DNA from: Methylobacterium radiotolerans JCM 2831 | GTDB lineage: Bacteria > Pseudomonadota > Alphaproteobacteria > Rhizobiales > Beijerinckiaceae | NCBI RefSeq assembly: GCF_000019725.1 | Contig: NC_010505.1 | Location: 5,254,001 to 5,318,000 of the forward strand | Reading direction: 5' to 3' | DNA length: 64,000 bases | In this document: piece after piece, positions 18,517 to 28,254 of the stretch | How positions within the stretch are numbered: position 1 is the first letter of the stretch | How the letters are laid out: the number at the start of each line of letters is the position of its first letter | The notes under the pieces: generated by a model | What the model saw: only the letters and a program-made list of their open reading frames with translations | Told to the model about the DNA's origin: nothing | Databases searched by the model: none | Made by a program: the position numbers and the translations under genes

Positions 18517-21500
18517 TTGCGTGATCTTCTGACCGCGCTGGCGTGCGCCGTCATCCTGGTTCTCGTGGCGGCGCTCGCGGTCCCGCCCTTCGTCGACTGG
18601 CAGGCCCATCGCGGGCTGGTCGAGCGGGCGCTCGCCCGGTCCCTGGGCGTTCCAGTCCGGACCGACGGCCGGATCGAGGTCCGCCTGCTGCCGTCGCCGC
18701 GGCTGCGCGTCGACCGCCTGCATCTCGGCACCGATCCGGACCGCCCGAGCCTGGATGCCCGGTTCGTCAAGGCCGAGATCGCCCTCGCGCCGCTCCTGAA
18801 GGGCGAGTTCCGCTTCACCGAGACCCGGATCGGCCGGGCCGAGATCAAGCTCCCGGTCGCCGGCCCGGACACGCTGAAGCTGCCGCCCGATTTCGGCGGA
18901 GCCCTGCGCGACCGCGACCTCGCCATCGAGAACCTGCAGATCCAGCAGTTCCTCGTCACCACGCAGGTCCCCGCCACCGGGCGGACCGACCAGCTCTACG
19001 TCCAGGACCTCCGCCTGCAGGCGCCGGCCCTGGTCGGGCCCTGGCGGATCGAGGGGACGAGCGGCGGCATCCCGTTCCGGGCGGTCAGCGGCACGCCGGG
19101 GCCGGACGGGCGCCTCGCCGCCAAGATCTCGGGCGGCGGCGACGCGGCGCCGCGCTTCGAGGCGGACGCGCGGTTCGGCCTCGCCCCTGCCGAGGCCGGC
19201 GGCACCCAGGTCGAGGCCGAGGGCTCCGCCCGCCTCGTCGTCGGGCCGCCGACCCAGGCGGCCGGCGCCTACCTGCCGTTCTCGCTGGCCGGCACCTTCA
19301 AGGCCCGGGGCACGCAGGTGCGGTTCGAGGCCATCGACCTCGCCATCGACCCCGGCGGCCGGGCCCTGCGGCTCGGCGGCACCGGACGGCTCGACCTGCG
19401 CCAGTGGCGCGCCGGTCTGACCCTGGACGCCCGCCGCCTCGACCTCGACGCCTTCCTGGCCTCGGCGGAGGGGCAGAACCTGATCGCCCGCGGCCTGCCG
19501 CGCTCGGCCGGCAGCCTGCCGGCGATGCTCGACCTCGACCTCACCGTGGGCAGCGCCGTTCTGGGCGGCGAGGACTGGTCGAACCTCGCCCTCACCGGCA
19601 CCCTGGAGCGGGCCGGCGGCCTGCTGCTGCGCCGCTTCGCGGTGACCGGCCCGGCCGAGTCCACCGTGACGGCGAGCGGGCAGGTCGAGACGGCGCCGCT
19701 GCGCTTCTCCGGTCCGGTGGCGCTCGCCGCCCCCGACTCGGAGGCGCTCGGCCGCTACCTCCGCCGCCTCGGCGCCGAGGGGCCGCTCGTCGCGCTCCTC
19801 GACGGGCGGAAGATCGAGGCCGCCGCCGACCTGTCGGCCGCCGGCACCGGCCTGTCCCTGCGCAACATGCGCCTGGGCCTCGGGCCGGCGCGGATCACCG
19901 GCAACGCCCGCTACACCGCCGCCGAGGGCACCGAGCGCGGCCGGTTCGAGGCCCAGATCCGCGCCACCGGCCTCGACATCGCCGGCCTGCCGCCCCTCGG
20001 GACGGCGCTCGGCACCCTGCGCGACACCGACCTCGCCCTGACCCTGGAGGCCAAGGACGTCCGGTTCGGCGCCGCGGGCTCCGGCACCGGCACGATCGCG
20101 GCGCGGATCCAGTCGGACGGCGCCGGCCTCACGGTCGACAGCCTCGACGTCACCGACCTCGCCGGCGCCAGCGCCCGGCTGTCCGGGCAGATCGGCGCGG
20201 ACGGGACCGGCCGCGTCTCCGGGCGCCTGAAGGCGCCGGCGGCGGCGCCCCTGCTCGGCCTGCTCGAGCGGGTCTGGGTGGGCGAGATCCGCCTGCTGCC
20301 CGCCTTCCTGCGGGACGCGCCCCTCGACCTCGCCGTCACCCTCGACCGGGAGGGCGGCGCGGCCGCGGCCCTGCGGACCCAGGCCCGGGGCAGCGCCGGC
20401 GGCGGCACCCTCGACCTGACGCTCGCGAGCCGCGGCGCGCGGATCGAGGGCGGCACCGCCACGCTCGCGGCGCCGCGGGCCGGGCCGTGGTTCGGCCGCA
20501 CCGACATCCCGGGGCTCCAGCAGCCCGCCGAGCTGCACCTGACTGCCGAGAGGCCGGACGGCCAGGCCCTCGCCCTGACGGCGAACGGCACGGTCGCGGG
20601 CCTGCGGCTCGCCACCGGCCGCCCGATCCTGGTCGGTCCCGACTTCGTCCCGACCGGCGGCACGCTCCGCGCCGACTCGGCGGACCTGGCGCCGTTCCTG
20701 ACGCTGGCCGGCGCCGCGACCCTGGCGCCGGGGGCGTGGCCGGCCGACCTCACCGTCACGCTGTCGCGGCAGCAGGGCGAGGCCGCCGCCGCGCTCGCCG
20801 GCACGGTGGCGGGCGCGGGGGTGAACGGGACGCTGCTGCGGGCGGCGGGCGGGGCCCTGCACGGCCGCATCGCCCTCGACCGGCTGTCGGTCCCGCAGCT
20901 CGCCGCAGCCCTGGTGATCCCGCCGGGCGCCAACGGCGCGTTCGCGCCGCCGACCGCCCACCCGGCCGTGTCCCTCGACGTCCGTGTCGCCAGCCTGGAT
21001 CTCGGCCGCGGCCTCGTCGCCACCGACGCGGCCGCCGCCCTCGGCCTCGCCGACGCGGGCCTCACCCTGCGCGACCTGACCGGCAAGCTCGCCGGCGGCC
21101 GGCTCGCGGGCTCGGTGACGGTCGCCCGGCCCGGGGCCGGGGCCTCGGTCTCGGGCTCGGGCAGCCTCGACGGCGCGGCGCTCCCGATCCTGGCCGGCGG
21201 ACCGTTCGGCGGCCGCCTGAGCGCCGACCTGCGCTTCGCCGCCACGGCCGAGACCCTGTCGGGCCTCGCCGACAGCCTCTCGGGCAGCGGCGCGCTCACC
21301 CTGACGGACCTGAGCCTGCCCGCGGCCGATCCCGCGGCCCTCGGCCGGGCGCTGGCCCGCGCGGCCGAGATGGACGACCCGCTCCGCGAGGGGCGGCTCC
21401 AGGCCCTGGTCACCGAGGAGCTCGCCCGGGGCGGCGCGCAGGCGCGGGGATCCGCCCGGGCCGCCGCCACGATCGTGGGGGGCGTGCTGCGGGCCGGGCC

Positions 21501-21957
21501 GTTCGACCTCGATCTCGGGCCGGCCCGCTGGGCCGGCACCGTCGGCTACGACCTGCGCGCCGGCCGCCTCGACGTCCGCGGCACGCTCGTGGGCGGCCCG
21601 GTGCCCCGCGGCTGGAACGCCGGTCCGCCCGCGGTCCAGTTCGGCCTGACCGGGCCCCTGAGCGCGCCGGAGCGCGCGCTCGACGTCGGCACCCTGTCGA
21701 ACGGCCTCGCGGCCTTCGTGCTCCAGCGCGAGCTGGAGACGATCGAGCTGACCGAGGCCGACCAGGTGGAGCGTCAGCGCCGCCGCGCCCGGATCGAGAT
21801 GGACCGCGCCCGCGCGGCGGCCCTCAAGGCCGCGGCCGAGAAGGCCGCCGCCGACAGGGCTGCCGCCGACAAGGCCGCCGAGGAGGCGGCGAAGCGGGTC
21901 CGCAATCCGGAGGAGGGGATCGCCCAGCCGCCGGCGCCCGCCGAGGCCCGGCCGTGA
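18517..21957 (+). CDS. AsmA family protein
   Basis: 1146 residues. A single N-terminal membrane helix (LLTALACAVILVLVAALAV) is followed by the AsmA opening PPFVDWQAHRGLVERALARS and GRIEVRLLPSPRLRVDRLHLG, then a very long beta-rich region typical of bridge-like lipid-transfer (AsmA/TamB superfamily) proteins. The last ~60 residues are an Ala/Lys/Glu-rich coiled coil (ARAAALKAAAEKAAADRAAA). The start is TTG at 18517; no ATG or GTG is in frame before it. Likely role is phospholipid transport or outer-membrane biogenesis from the inner membrane. Confidence 0.88.
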   Translation: MRDLLTALACAVILVLVAALAVPPFVDWQAHRGLVERALARSLGVPVRTDGRIEVRLLPSPRLRVDRLHLGTDPDRPSLDARFVKAEIALAPLLKGEFRFTETRIGRAEIKLPVAGPDTLKLPPDFGGALRDRDLAIENLQIQQFLVTTQVPATGRTDQLYVQDLRLQAPALVGPWRIEGTSGGIPFRAVSGTPGPDGRLAAKISGGGDAAPRFEADARFGLAPAEAGGTQVEAEGSARLVVGPPTQAAGAYLPFSLAGTFKARGTQVRFEAIDLAIDPGGRALRLGGTGRLDLRQWRAGLTLDARRLDLDAFLASAEGQNLIARGLPRSAGSLPAMLDLDLTVGSAVLGGEDWSNLALTGTLERAGGLLLRRFAVTGPAESTVTASGQVETAPLRFSGPVALAAPDSEALGRYLRRLGAEGPLVALLDGRKIEAAADLSAAGTGLSLRNMRLGLGPARITGNARYTAAEGTERGRFEAQIRATGLDIAGLPPLGTALGTLRDTDLALTLEAKDVRFGAAGSGTGTIAARIQSDGAGLTVDSLDVTDLAGASARLSGQIGADGTGRVSGRLKAPAAAPLLGLLERVWVGEIRLLPAFLRDAPLDLAVTLDREGGAAAALRTQARGSAGGGTLDLTLASRGARIEGGTATLAAPRAGPWFGRTDIPGLQQPAELHLTAERPDGQALALTANGTVAGLRLATGRPILVGPDFVPTGGTLRADSADLAPFLTLAGAATLAPGAWPADLTVTLSRQQGEAAAALAGTVAGAGVNGTLLRAAGGALHGRIALDRLSVPQLAAALVIPPGANGAFAPPTAHPAVSLDVRVASLDLGRGLVATDAAAALGLADAGLTLRDLTGKLAGGRLAGSVTVARPGAGASVSGSGSLDGAALPILAGGPFGGRLSADLRFAATAETLSGLADSLSGSGALTLTDLSLPAADPAALGRALARAAEMDDPLREGRLQALVTEELARGGAQARGSARAAATIVGGVLRAGPFDLDLGPARWAGTVGYDLRAGRLDVRGTLVGGPVPRGWNAGPPAVQFGLTGPLSAPERALDVGTLSNGLAAFVLQRELETIELTEADQVERQRRRARIEMDRARAAALKAAAEKAAADRAAADKAAEEAAKRVRNPEEGIAQPPAPAEARP

Positions 21958-21958
21958 A

Positions 21959-21987
21959 GCCCCGGCCGCGTCCCGACGGGCCGGGGC
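21959..21987 (+). terminator. GC-rich stem-loop after asmA
   Basis: GCCCCGGCC (21959-21967) pairs with GGCCGGGGC (21979-21987) around an 11-base loop, directly after the asmA stop. There is no T-run, so intrinsic termination is uncertain; it lies between convergent genes. Confidence 0.45.
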
Positions 21988-22152
21988 GACGCGGAGGCCG
22001 CGAAGGGGCCGTCCAGAGCCGACGGTGACCCCCGGAGCCCTCCTTCGAGGCTCGCCGGGGCGGGCACCGCGGGATGAGGGCGTGGAAGGGGGCGATCACC
22101 CCGAGAGCCTCGGGCGCAGCACCCCGTCGCGGGCGCCGCGCCCGCGCGGCGC

Positions 22153-24288
22153 TCAGGCCTTGCCCACCGCCATGAGCGCGAAGGCGTAGATCAGCGCCAC
22201 CTCCTCCAGCCGGTCGAACCGGCCGGCGGCGCCGCCGTGGCCGGCCTCCATGTTGATCCGCAGGAGCACCGGCCCGCCGCCCGTCATGGTGGCGCGCAGC
22301 CGCGCGACCCACTTGGCCGGCTCCCAGTAGGTCACCCGCGGGTCGGTGAGCCCGCCGAGCGCCAGGATCGCCGGGTATTCCTTGGCGGCGACGTTGTCGT
22401 AGGGCGAGTACGACAGGATCGTCCGGAAGGCGGTCTCGCTCTCGCCCGGGTTGCCCCATTCGGGCCATTCCGGCGGCGTCAGCGGCAGCTCCGCGTCCAG
22501 CATGGTGTTGAGCACGTCGACGAAGGGCACGTCGGCGACGATCCCGGCGAACAGCTCCGGCGCGAGGTTGGCCACCGCCCCCATCAGCATCCCGCCGGCC
22601 GACCCGCCGTGGGCGACGATGCGCTTCTCGGACGTGTAGCGGGCCTCGATCAGCGCCCGCGCGCAGGCGATGAAGTCCGTGAAGGTGTTGGGCTTCTTCT
22701 CGCGCTTGCCGTCGAGGTACCAGCGCCAGCCCTTCTCGGTGCCGCCGCGGATATGGGCGATCGCGTAGACGAAGCCGCGGTCGACGAGGCTCAGCAGGTT
22801 CGTGCGGAACGCCGCCGGCATCAGCGTGCCGTAGGAGCCGTAGCCGTAGAGCAGCAGCGGCGCGCCGCCGTCGAGGGCGAGGTCCCGGCGATGCAGCAGC
22901 GAGATCGGCACCTGCTCGCCGTCGGGCGCGGTGGCGAAGAGCCGCCGGGTCACGTAGGCGGCCGGGTCGTGACCGCTCGGCACCACCTGCCGCTTGCGCA
23001 GGAGCCGGGTGCGGGCCGCGCAGTCGTAGTCCCAGGTCTCCGACGGGGTCGTCATCGACGAGTAGACGAAGCGGATCGTGGCCGTGTCGAAGGCGAGACC
23101 GGCCCGCAGGCCGAGGGAGTAGGCCTCCTCGGCGAAAGCGACCGTGTGCTCGGTACCGTCGGCGAGGTCGCGCACGACGATCCGCGGCCTGGCGTTCTCG
23201 ATCTCCAGCCGGATCAGGTGGCCGGCCAGCAGGTGCAGGTGGCGGATCATCACCCCGGACCGGTGCGGCACGAGGTCGGTCCAGTGGGCGCGGCCCGGAT
23301 CGTCGAGCGGCGCGGTGACGATCTTGAAGTCCTCGGCGCCGTCCGCGTTGGTGCGGATGAACAGGCGGTCGCCGCGGTGCTCGACCCCGTAGATCAGCAG
23401 CGGCGTGCGCGGCTCGACGAGGCGCAGGCGGGCGTCCTGCGCGTGCCGGTCGAGGAGCCGGACCTCGGAGGTCTCGTGGTCGCTCACCGTCACGTCGAGG
23501 AAGGCGCCGGACTGCGTCTTGCCGATGTGGACGAAGTAGCCGGAGTCGGCCTCCGTGTAGACGGTCTCGTCCTCGCTCTGCCCCGTGCCGACGCGGTGGC
23601 GCATCACCTTGGCGGGCCGGTGGTTGGCGTCGACCGCCACGTACCAGAAGCTCGCGCCGTCCGCGGCCCAGACCGCCTCGCCGGAGGTCGCCTCGACCCG
23701 GTCGTCGAGGTCGAGGCCGGTGGCGACGTCGCGCACCCGGATCGTGTAGAGTTCCGAGCCCTTGGTGTCGACGCTCCAGGCGAGGCGGGCGTGGTCGTCG
23801 GAATGGACGGCGGCGGCGATCTCGAAGAACGGCAGGCCCTCGCCCTCGCGGTCGCCGTCGATGAGGATCGTCTCGTCCGGGTCCGGCCCCGACTCGGGCA
23901 CATCGGGGGCGGTGGCCGGCCGCCGGCAGATCAGCGGGTGCTGCCCGCCCTCGCGGTGGCGCGTGTAGTACGCGAAGGGCCCGTCGGGCTCGGGGACGCC
24001 GCTCTCGTCCTCCTGGATCCGCCCGCGCATCTCGGCGACCAGCTGGCGCCGCAGCTCCGCGCTCCCGGCGAGCGCCGCCTCGGCGAAGGCGTTCTCGGCC
24101 TTCAGGTAGGCGGCGATGTCGTCCGGCAGCGCGGCCGGGTCCTTCAGGACCGTCTGCCAGTTCTCGGCCTTCAGCCACGCGTAGTCGTCAATGATCTCCT
24201 GCCCGTGGACGCTGAAGCGCCGCGGCCGGGCCTCGGCCACCGGCGCGCCGGTCCTGTGAGCGAGCAAGCCGTGGCCGATCTCCGTCAT
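22153..24288 (-). CDS. ptrB: Oligopeptidase B, S9A prolyl-oligopeptidase family
   Basis: 711 residues. An N-terminal beta-propeller half begins with the family signature DDYAWLKAENW near residues 34-44; the C-terminal alpha/beta hydrolase half has GYGSYG, the nucleophile elbow GGSAGGMLMG, and GHGG with the catalytic His near the end. This is the S9A layout, and length fits oligopeptidase B, a cytosolic enzyme cutting short peptides after basic residues. No signal peptide. It converges with asmA. Confidence 0.93.
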   Translation of the reverse strand: MTEIGHGLLAHRTGAPVAEARPRRFSVHGQEIIDDYAWLKAENWQTVLKDPAALPDDIAAYLKAENAFAEAALAGSAELRRQLVAEMRGRIQEDESGVPEPDGPFAYYTRHREGGQHPLICRRPATAPDVPESGPDPDETILIDGDREGEGLPFFEIAAAVHSDDHARLAWSVDTKGSELYTIRVRDVATGLDLDDRVEATSGEAVWAADGASFWYVAVDANHRPAKVMRHRVGTGQSEDETVYTEADSGYFVHIGKTQSGAFLDVTVSDHETSEVRLLDRHAQDARLRLVEPRTPLLIYGVEHRGDRLFIRTNADGAEDFKIVTAPLDDPGRAHWTDLVPHRSGVMIRHLHLLAGHLIRLEIENARPRIVVRDLADGTEHTVAFAEEAYSLGLRAGLAFDTATIRFVYSSMTTPSETWDYDCAARTRLLRKRQVVPSGHDPAAYVTRRLFATAPDGEQVPISLLHRRDLALDGGAPLLLYGYGSYGTLMPAAFRTNLLSLVDRGFVYAIAHIRGGTEKGWRWYLDGKREKKPNTFTDFIACARALIEARYTSEKRIVAHGGSAGGMLMGAVANLAPELFAGIVADVPFVDVLNTMLDAELPLTPPEWPEWGNPGESETAFRTILSYSPYDNVAAKEYPAILALGGLTDPRVTYWEPAKWVARLRATMTGGGPVLLRINMEAGHGGAAGRFDRLEEVALIYAFALMAVGKA

Positions 24289-24752
24289 CGTCTCTCCCGT
24301 CGGGTCCCGTCGCGCGCGGGTGTCGCGTCCGGGTGAGCGGATGTGTCCCGCCGGGCGCGCGGATGCAAGGCGTCCGGAGGCGGGGCCGGGGCGGGAGCCC
24401 TGTGCCGCCGGCCGGGTCGGCGCGGCCGCGGGACCGGCGCCGACCCGTTGCCTCGCGGCATCGGTGGCGCGGGAAACGGCCGGGCCGCGGACGGGATCCG
24501 CGCGTCCGGTCCCGCGCCGGAGCGGCGTCCGGAGCCGCGCCGGGGCGGCCGGATCGGGCGGTCTCGGCGGGGACCGCGAACCCGCCAGGGACTTGGCGCA
24601 GCGGCCGTTTTCCGCCGCGTCCCGGCACCGGATCGCCCCGGGTGCTGCACAGGTCGTGACAAGTCGAGCCGAGCACAGGCCTGAGATAACCGGCCTGGGA
24701 TTATCCGGCGCCGCGATCCGTCCGACCTAAAGGGGGATGTGCGGATGGTGGA
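24289..24752. other. 464-bp divergent gap between ptrB and the porin gene
   Basis: No gene supported. Near the porin side CAGGCC and GGCCTG (about 24676-24697) form an inverted repeat with a 10-base spacer, followed by GGATTATCC; this could be an operator or leader hairpin of the porin gene. The rest is GC-rich with shadow frames only. Confidence 0.4.
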
Positions 24753-26450
24753 ATGGCCGATTCGATGCATGTTGTGTCTGCGGATTACCGGAAACATCGT
24801 ACGAAGCGTGGGACAAAGGGCGTTCTGGCGGGTGTCGCGGGGGTGCTGAGTCTGCCAGTGGCGGCGGCGGAACTTCCCGATCGGCGAAAATCGCAGCTCA
24901 TCGAGCACGTGCGGATCTGCTCGGCCTACGGCCAAGCCTTCTTCTTCATCCCCGGCACGGATACCTGCCTGCGCCTCTCCGGCCGCGCGCGCTTCGAGTA
25001 CGCCTACCAGCCCTCCTACAGCCGCTCAGGCACCGCTGCCGCCACCCCGGGGGATTACAGCGGCTACCAGGGCCGGCTCCGGATCAACCTCGATGCCCGG
25101 ACCCAGACGTCCTACGGGACCCTGCGCGCCTTCCTGCGCCTCGACGCTGGGAGCCGGACCGGCTTCGCCACCATGCATGCCGGCGCGCTGAACCGGATCG
25201 GCGGCGCCTTCCCGGCCCTTGGCGTCGACCAGTTCGGGCGGGCCCAGCAGCAGTTCAACGTCGACAAGGCGTTCATCCAGTTCGCCGGCATCACCGCCGG
25301 CCGCGCCTCGTCGTTCTTCGATTTCTACGCCCACGACTTCGAGTTCATCGTCTCCACCATCGGCTCGGACAATCCCTCGACCAACCTCGCCGCCTACACG
25401 GCGACGCTGGGCAAGGGGCTGTCCGCCTCGCTGTCGGTGGAGGACCCGATGTTCCGCCGCACGCCGGTCTACGCGTCCCAGAACGCTCCGGCCTCGGCCT
25501 TCCCGAACCCCGGCGCGATCCTCTCGCCCGGGAACCCCGTCGCCCCGATCTTCGTCGGGTACGACGCCGCCGGCCGCCCGACCGGTGTGGGCTTCGTGGA
25601 CACGGTCCAGCGCAGCCGCATGCCCGACCTCGTCGGCGTGCTGCGCTCCGACCAGTCCTGGGGCTCCGCGCAGCTCTCGGGCGCCGTGCACGAGGTCAAC
25701 CACGGCCTGCTCAGCAGCGTCGCGTTCGCCGGCTCGAACCTGGGCGCGCCGGTCTCGGTGGGCAACAACCGCGCTCCGGCCGGCGGAGCCTCCGCCCTCG
25801 GCTGGGCCGTGCAGGGAGGCGTGAAGATCAACCTGCCAGCGATAGCGACCGGCGACACCCTCTACCTCCAGGGCGCCTACGGGGAGGGCACCGCCCTGTA
25901 TACCGGCCTGCCGGCCTATAACGGCCCCTGGGCGCAGTCGGCCACGGCGGTGCAGGGGGCGGCCTTCTCCCAGTTCTTCAACGACGGCGTCATCAATCCC
26001 TTCACCCAGCGCCTCCAGCTGTCGACGAGCTACTCGTTCACGGCGGCGATGCTGCACTACTGGACGCCCGCGGTCCGCTCCGCCTTCTTCGGCTCCTACG
26101 GCGCCCTGAGCTTCGCCCGCGGCGCCCGCGCGGCGCAGGGCGCCTATTTCGGCGTGACCGGGACCGGGCCGGGCACCCCCGGGACGCGGTTCTTCGACCT
26201 GAGCCAAGTGCTGCGGGACAGCTACCGCTTCGTCGCCGGCGCCAACCTGATCTGGTCGCCGGTGAAGGAGTTCGATATCGGCGTCGAGGCGATCTACACG
26301 CGCTACGGGCCCCGGAGCGGCCGCATCCTCGACCTAGGCCGGTATCCCAACCAGAACGCGGCCTACGTCAACAACCCCGCCAACCCGGTCTCGACCGCCC
26401 GCCACGTCGACGTCATCCAGGTGCGCGCGCGCGTGCAGCGGGACTTCTGA
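24753..26450 (+). CDS. Outer-membrane porin (Porin_2 family)
   Basis: 565 residues. A signal region (GVLAGVAGVLSLPVAAAELP) is followed by the hallmark alphaproteobacterial porin opening CSAYGQAFFFIPGTDTCLRL and SGRARFEYAY, then alternating beta strands ending in RVQRDF with a terminal Phe for BAM recognition. Family members form trimeric beta-barrels for small hydrophilic solutes. It is longer than many Porin_2 proteins (~400-500). The start could also be the ATG at 24765 (MHVVSADYRK), which moves the signal peptide closer to the N-terminus. Confidence 0.9.
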   Translation: MADSMHVVSADYRKHRTKRGTKGVLAGVAGVLSLPVAAAELPDRRKSQLIEHVRICSAYGQAFFFIPGTDTCLRLSGRARFEYAYQPSYSRSGTAAATPGDYSGYQGRLRINLDARTQTSYGTLRAFLRLDAGSRTGFATMHAGALNRIGGAFPALGVDQFGRAQQQFNVDKAFIQFAGITAGRASSFFDFYAHDFEFIVSTIGSDNPSTNLAAYTATLGKGLSASLSVEDPMFRRTPVYASQNAPASAFPNPGAILSPGNPVAPIFVGYDAAGRPTGVGFVDTVQRSRMPDLVGVLRSDQSWGSAQLSGAVHEVNHGLLSSVAFAGSNLGAPVSVGNNRAPAGGASALGWAVQGGVKINLPAIATGDTLYLQGAYGEGTALYTGLPAYNGPWAQSATAVQGAAFSQFFNDGVINPFTQRLQLSTSYSFTAAMLHYWTPAVRSAFFGSYGALSFARGARAAQGAYFGVTGTGPGTPGTRFFDLSQVLRDSYRFVAGANLIWSPVKEFDIGVEAIYTRYGPRSGRILDLGRYPNQNAAYVNNPANPVSTARHVDVIQVRARVQRDF

Positions 26451-26471
26451 GGGCGGCCGCGGGCGGCGAGA

Positions 26472-26493
26472 CCGGCTTGGCCGGGAGCCGGTT
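26472..26493 (+). terminator. Stem-loop after the porin gene
   Basis: ACCGGCT (26472-26478) pairs with AGCCGGT (26487-26493) around 8 bases, 22 bases after the porin stop. No T-run follows; a weak terminator candidate. Confidence 0.3.
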
Positions 26494-26563
26494 CCGACCT
26501 CGGGCGTTGAACCGCCGGCCGTGGCACCCATCACGGTCGCCGGTTCGATCCCGAGGTGCCGAC

Positions 26564-26788
26564 ATGGACGCGATCCCCGATCCGCAGCCCGATCCGCAGG
26601 ACGATCAACCCGCCGCGGACCTGGAGCGCGTCAACGATATCCTCGCCGTCTGGGCGGCGCGCTCCGCCGCCGAGAGCGACGCGCTGATCGACCGGTTCGA
26701 GGCCATGGGCTACGAGGTCCGCGGCAAGTCCGAGGACGAGATCGCCGACGTCCTGCACCGGCCTCCGACGCGCGCGGCCACGAGATAG
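26564..26788 (+). CDS. Small conserved-looking hypothetical protein
   Basis: 74 residues. Acidic Pro/Asp-rich start (DAIPDPQPDPQDDQPAADLE) then a predicted amphipathic helix RVNDILAVWAARSAAESDAL and a charged end. A GAGG ribosome-binding site precedes the ATG; the open frame extends upstream but there is Arg-rich and unlike a protein. No domain recognised. Codon third positions are strongly G/C as in neighbours, which supports a real gene. Confidence 0.6.
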   Translation: MDAIPDPQPDPQDDQPAADLERVNDILAVWAARSAAESDALIDRFEAMGYEVRGKSEDEIADVLHRPPTRAATR

Positions 26789-26881
26789 CTGTGGGTTGTA
26801 GGTAAAAAAGCCTTGACCTTCTAAGTTTTCCTGAGACACTGAGGGCTTCGCACGTCCGTCGTAGCATGCACGGAACAAAAC

Positions 26882-27730
26882 ATGAACAAATCTTTCAAGG
26901 GCGGCCGTTCAGCCACCGCGGGGGCACGCCCGCGCGGCGCCGCCGCGGGCGACCTCCCGGCGGAGGCGTCGCGCCTGCTGGCGCGGCTCGGCGAGCCAGG
27001 CGCCTACGCGCGGCCCGACCCCCTCGTCGAGGAGGCGCTGGTGACCCGGCGGGGCGGCGACGGGATCTCGGTTGGCAGCGGGCGCTTCGCGGCCGCCTCG
27101 GGGCGGGCCCTGGCGGCGGCCGATCTGGCGACGTGGAACGCGGCCGGCACGCGCCTGACGATCAGCGAGGCCGGGCGGGCGCGCCTGCGCCGCGAGGCCA
27201 GGCCGGGGGACCTGGCCTTCGCGGACCAGCACCGGGAGCTGGCCGTCGTGCAGGGCGGCGCCGGACCGACCCTGCGCAACGCCGCCGAGAACCCCCTGGC
27301 CTGGATGGTGCGCCGGCGCGACCGGGACGGCGCGCCGCTCATCGACGCGGCCGCCTTCGAGGCCGGTGAGCGGCTGCGGCGGGACATGACCGCCGCCGCC
27401 CTGCTGCCGCGGATGGGCGCGGATCTCGGGGCGCCCCGGATCGACGGCGGCGGCCCGCGCGACCCGGCCTCCGCGGCCGACCACGTGATCGCGGCCCGGC
27501 AACGGGTGCGCGGCGCCCTCGACGCGGTCGGGAGCGACCTCTCGGGCCTGCTGATCGACCTCTGCGGCTTCCTGAAGGGGCTGGAGCGGATCGAGGCGGA
27601 GCGGCGCTGGCCGGCCCGGTCCGCCAAGGTCGTGGCCCGCATCGCCCTGGGGCGGCTCGCCGAGCATTACGGTCTGGAGCGGGAGGCGACCGGGCCGGAC
27701 CGGGCCCGGCTGCGCCTCTGGCGGGGGTGA
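26882..27730 (+). CDS. DUF6456 domain-containing protein
   Basis: 282 residues. The C-terminal half (from AENPLAWMVRRRDRDGAPLI through FEAGERLRRDMTAA to SGLLIDLCGFLKGLERIEAE) matches the DUF6456 family found in alphaproteobacteria; the N-terminal half is more variable. The end resembles a winged-helix-like DNA-binding unit and the family is often annotated near regulators, but function is unknown. An AT-rich leader with GGTAAAAAAGCCTTGACC lies about 60-80 bases upstream. It converges with sufE. Confidence 0.82.
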   Translation: MNKSFKGGRSATAGARPRGAAAGDLPAEASRLLARLGEPGAYARPDPLVEEALVTRRGGDGISVGSGRFAAASGRALAAADLATWNAAGTRLTISEAGRARLRREARPGDLAFADQHRELAVVQGGAGPTLRNAAENPLAWMVRRRDRDGAPLIDAAAFEAGERLRRDMTAAALLPRMGADLGAPRIDGGGPRDPASAADHVIAARQRVRGALDAVGSDLSGLLIDLCGFLKGLERIEAERRWPARSAKVVARIALGRLAEHYGLEREATGPDRARLRLWRG

Positions 27731-27745
27731 GGCCGCCCGGGCCGC

Positions 27746-28174
27746 TCAGGCCTCGGCGGCGAGCCGGACCGCGTCGCGGTGGATGCGCTCCGCCATCGCC
27801 CGCACGCCGTTGGAGCGCTTCGACGTGACGTGGGCGCCGAAGCGGAGCTGTCGGAACAGGTCGAGGCCGTCGGTCTCGGCGGCCTCCCGGGGGGTCTTGC
27901 CGGTGTAGAGCGCGATCATCAGCGCCACGAAGCCGCGCACGATGAACGAGTCGCTGAAGCCGTGCAGGACGAGGCGCGGCGTGCCGTCCGCCCGCTCCGC
28001 GCGCGTGTCGATCCAGACCTGGCTCTCGCAGCCGTGGACGCGGTTCGCCTCGGTCCGCTCCGACTCGGGCATCGGCGGCAGGGCGCGGCCGAGCTCGATC
28101 AGGTATTCGAGCCGCATGTCGTCGTCTTCGACGATCTCGAAATTCTCGATGATGGTGTCGATCGGAGGAAGCAT
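27746..28174 (-). CDS. sufE: SufE family protein (cysteine desulfuration)
   Basis: 142 residues, normal SufE length. The reactive Cys lies in VHGCESQVWID near residues 47-57, preceded by YLIELGRALPPMPESERT. SufE accepts persulfide sulfur from the SufS cysteine desulfurase and passes it to the Suf scaffold for Fe-S cluster assembly. It stands alone here, not in a suf operon, as is common for SufE paralogues in alphaproteobacteria. Confidence 0.93.
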   Translation of the reverse strand: MLPPIDTIIENFEIVEDDDMRLEYLIELGRALPPMPESERTEANRVHGCESQVWIDTRAERADGTPRLVLHGFSDSFIVRGFVALMIALYTGKTPREAAETDGLDLFRQLRFGAHVTSKRSNGVRAMAERIHRDAVRLAAEA

Positions 28175-28254
28175 GCTCGGCCGGGTCCGGAGAGGTCTGC
28201 GCCGCTATAGGCCGGCCGCGCCGCCGTGGCGACGGGGTCCGGCGCCGCGGGCGC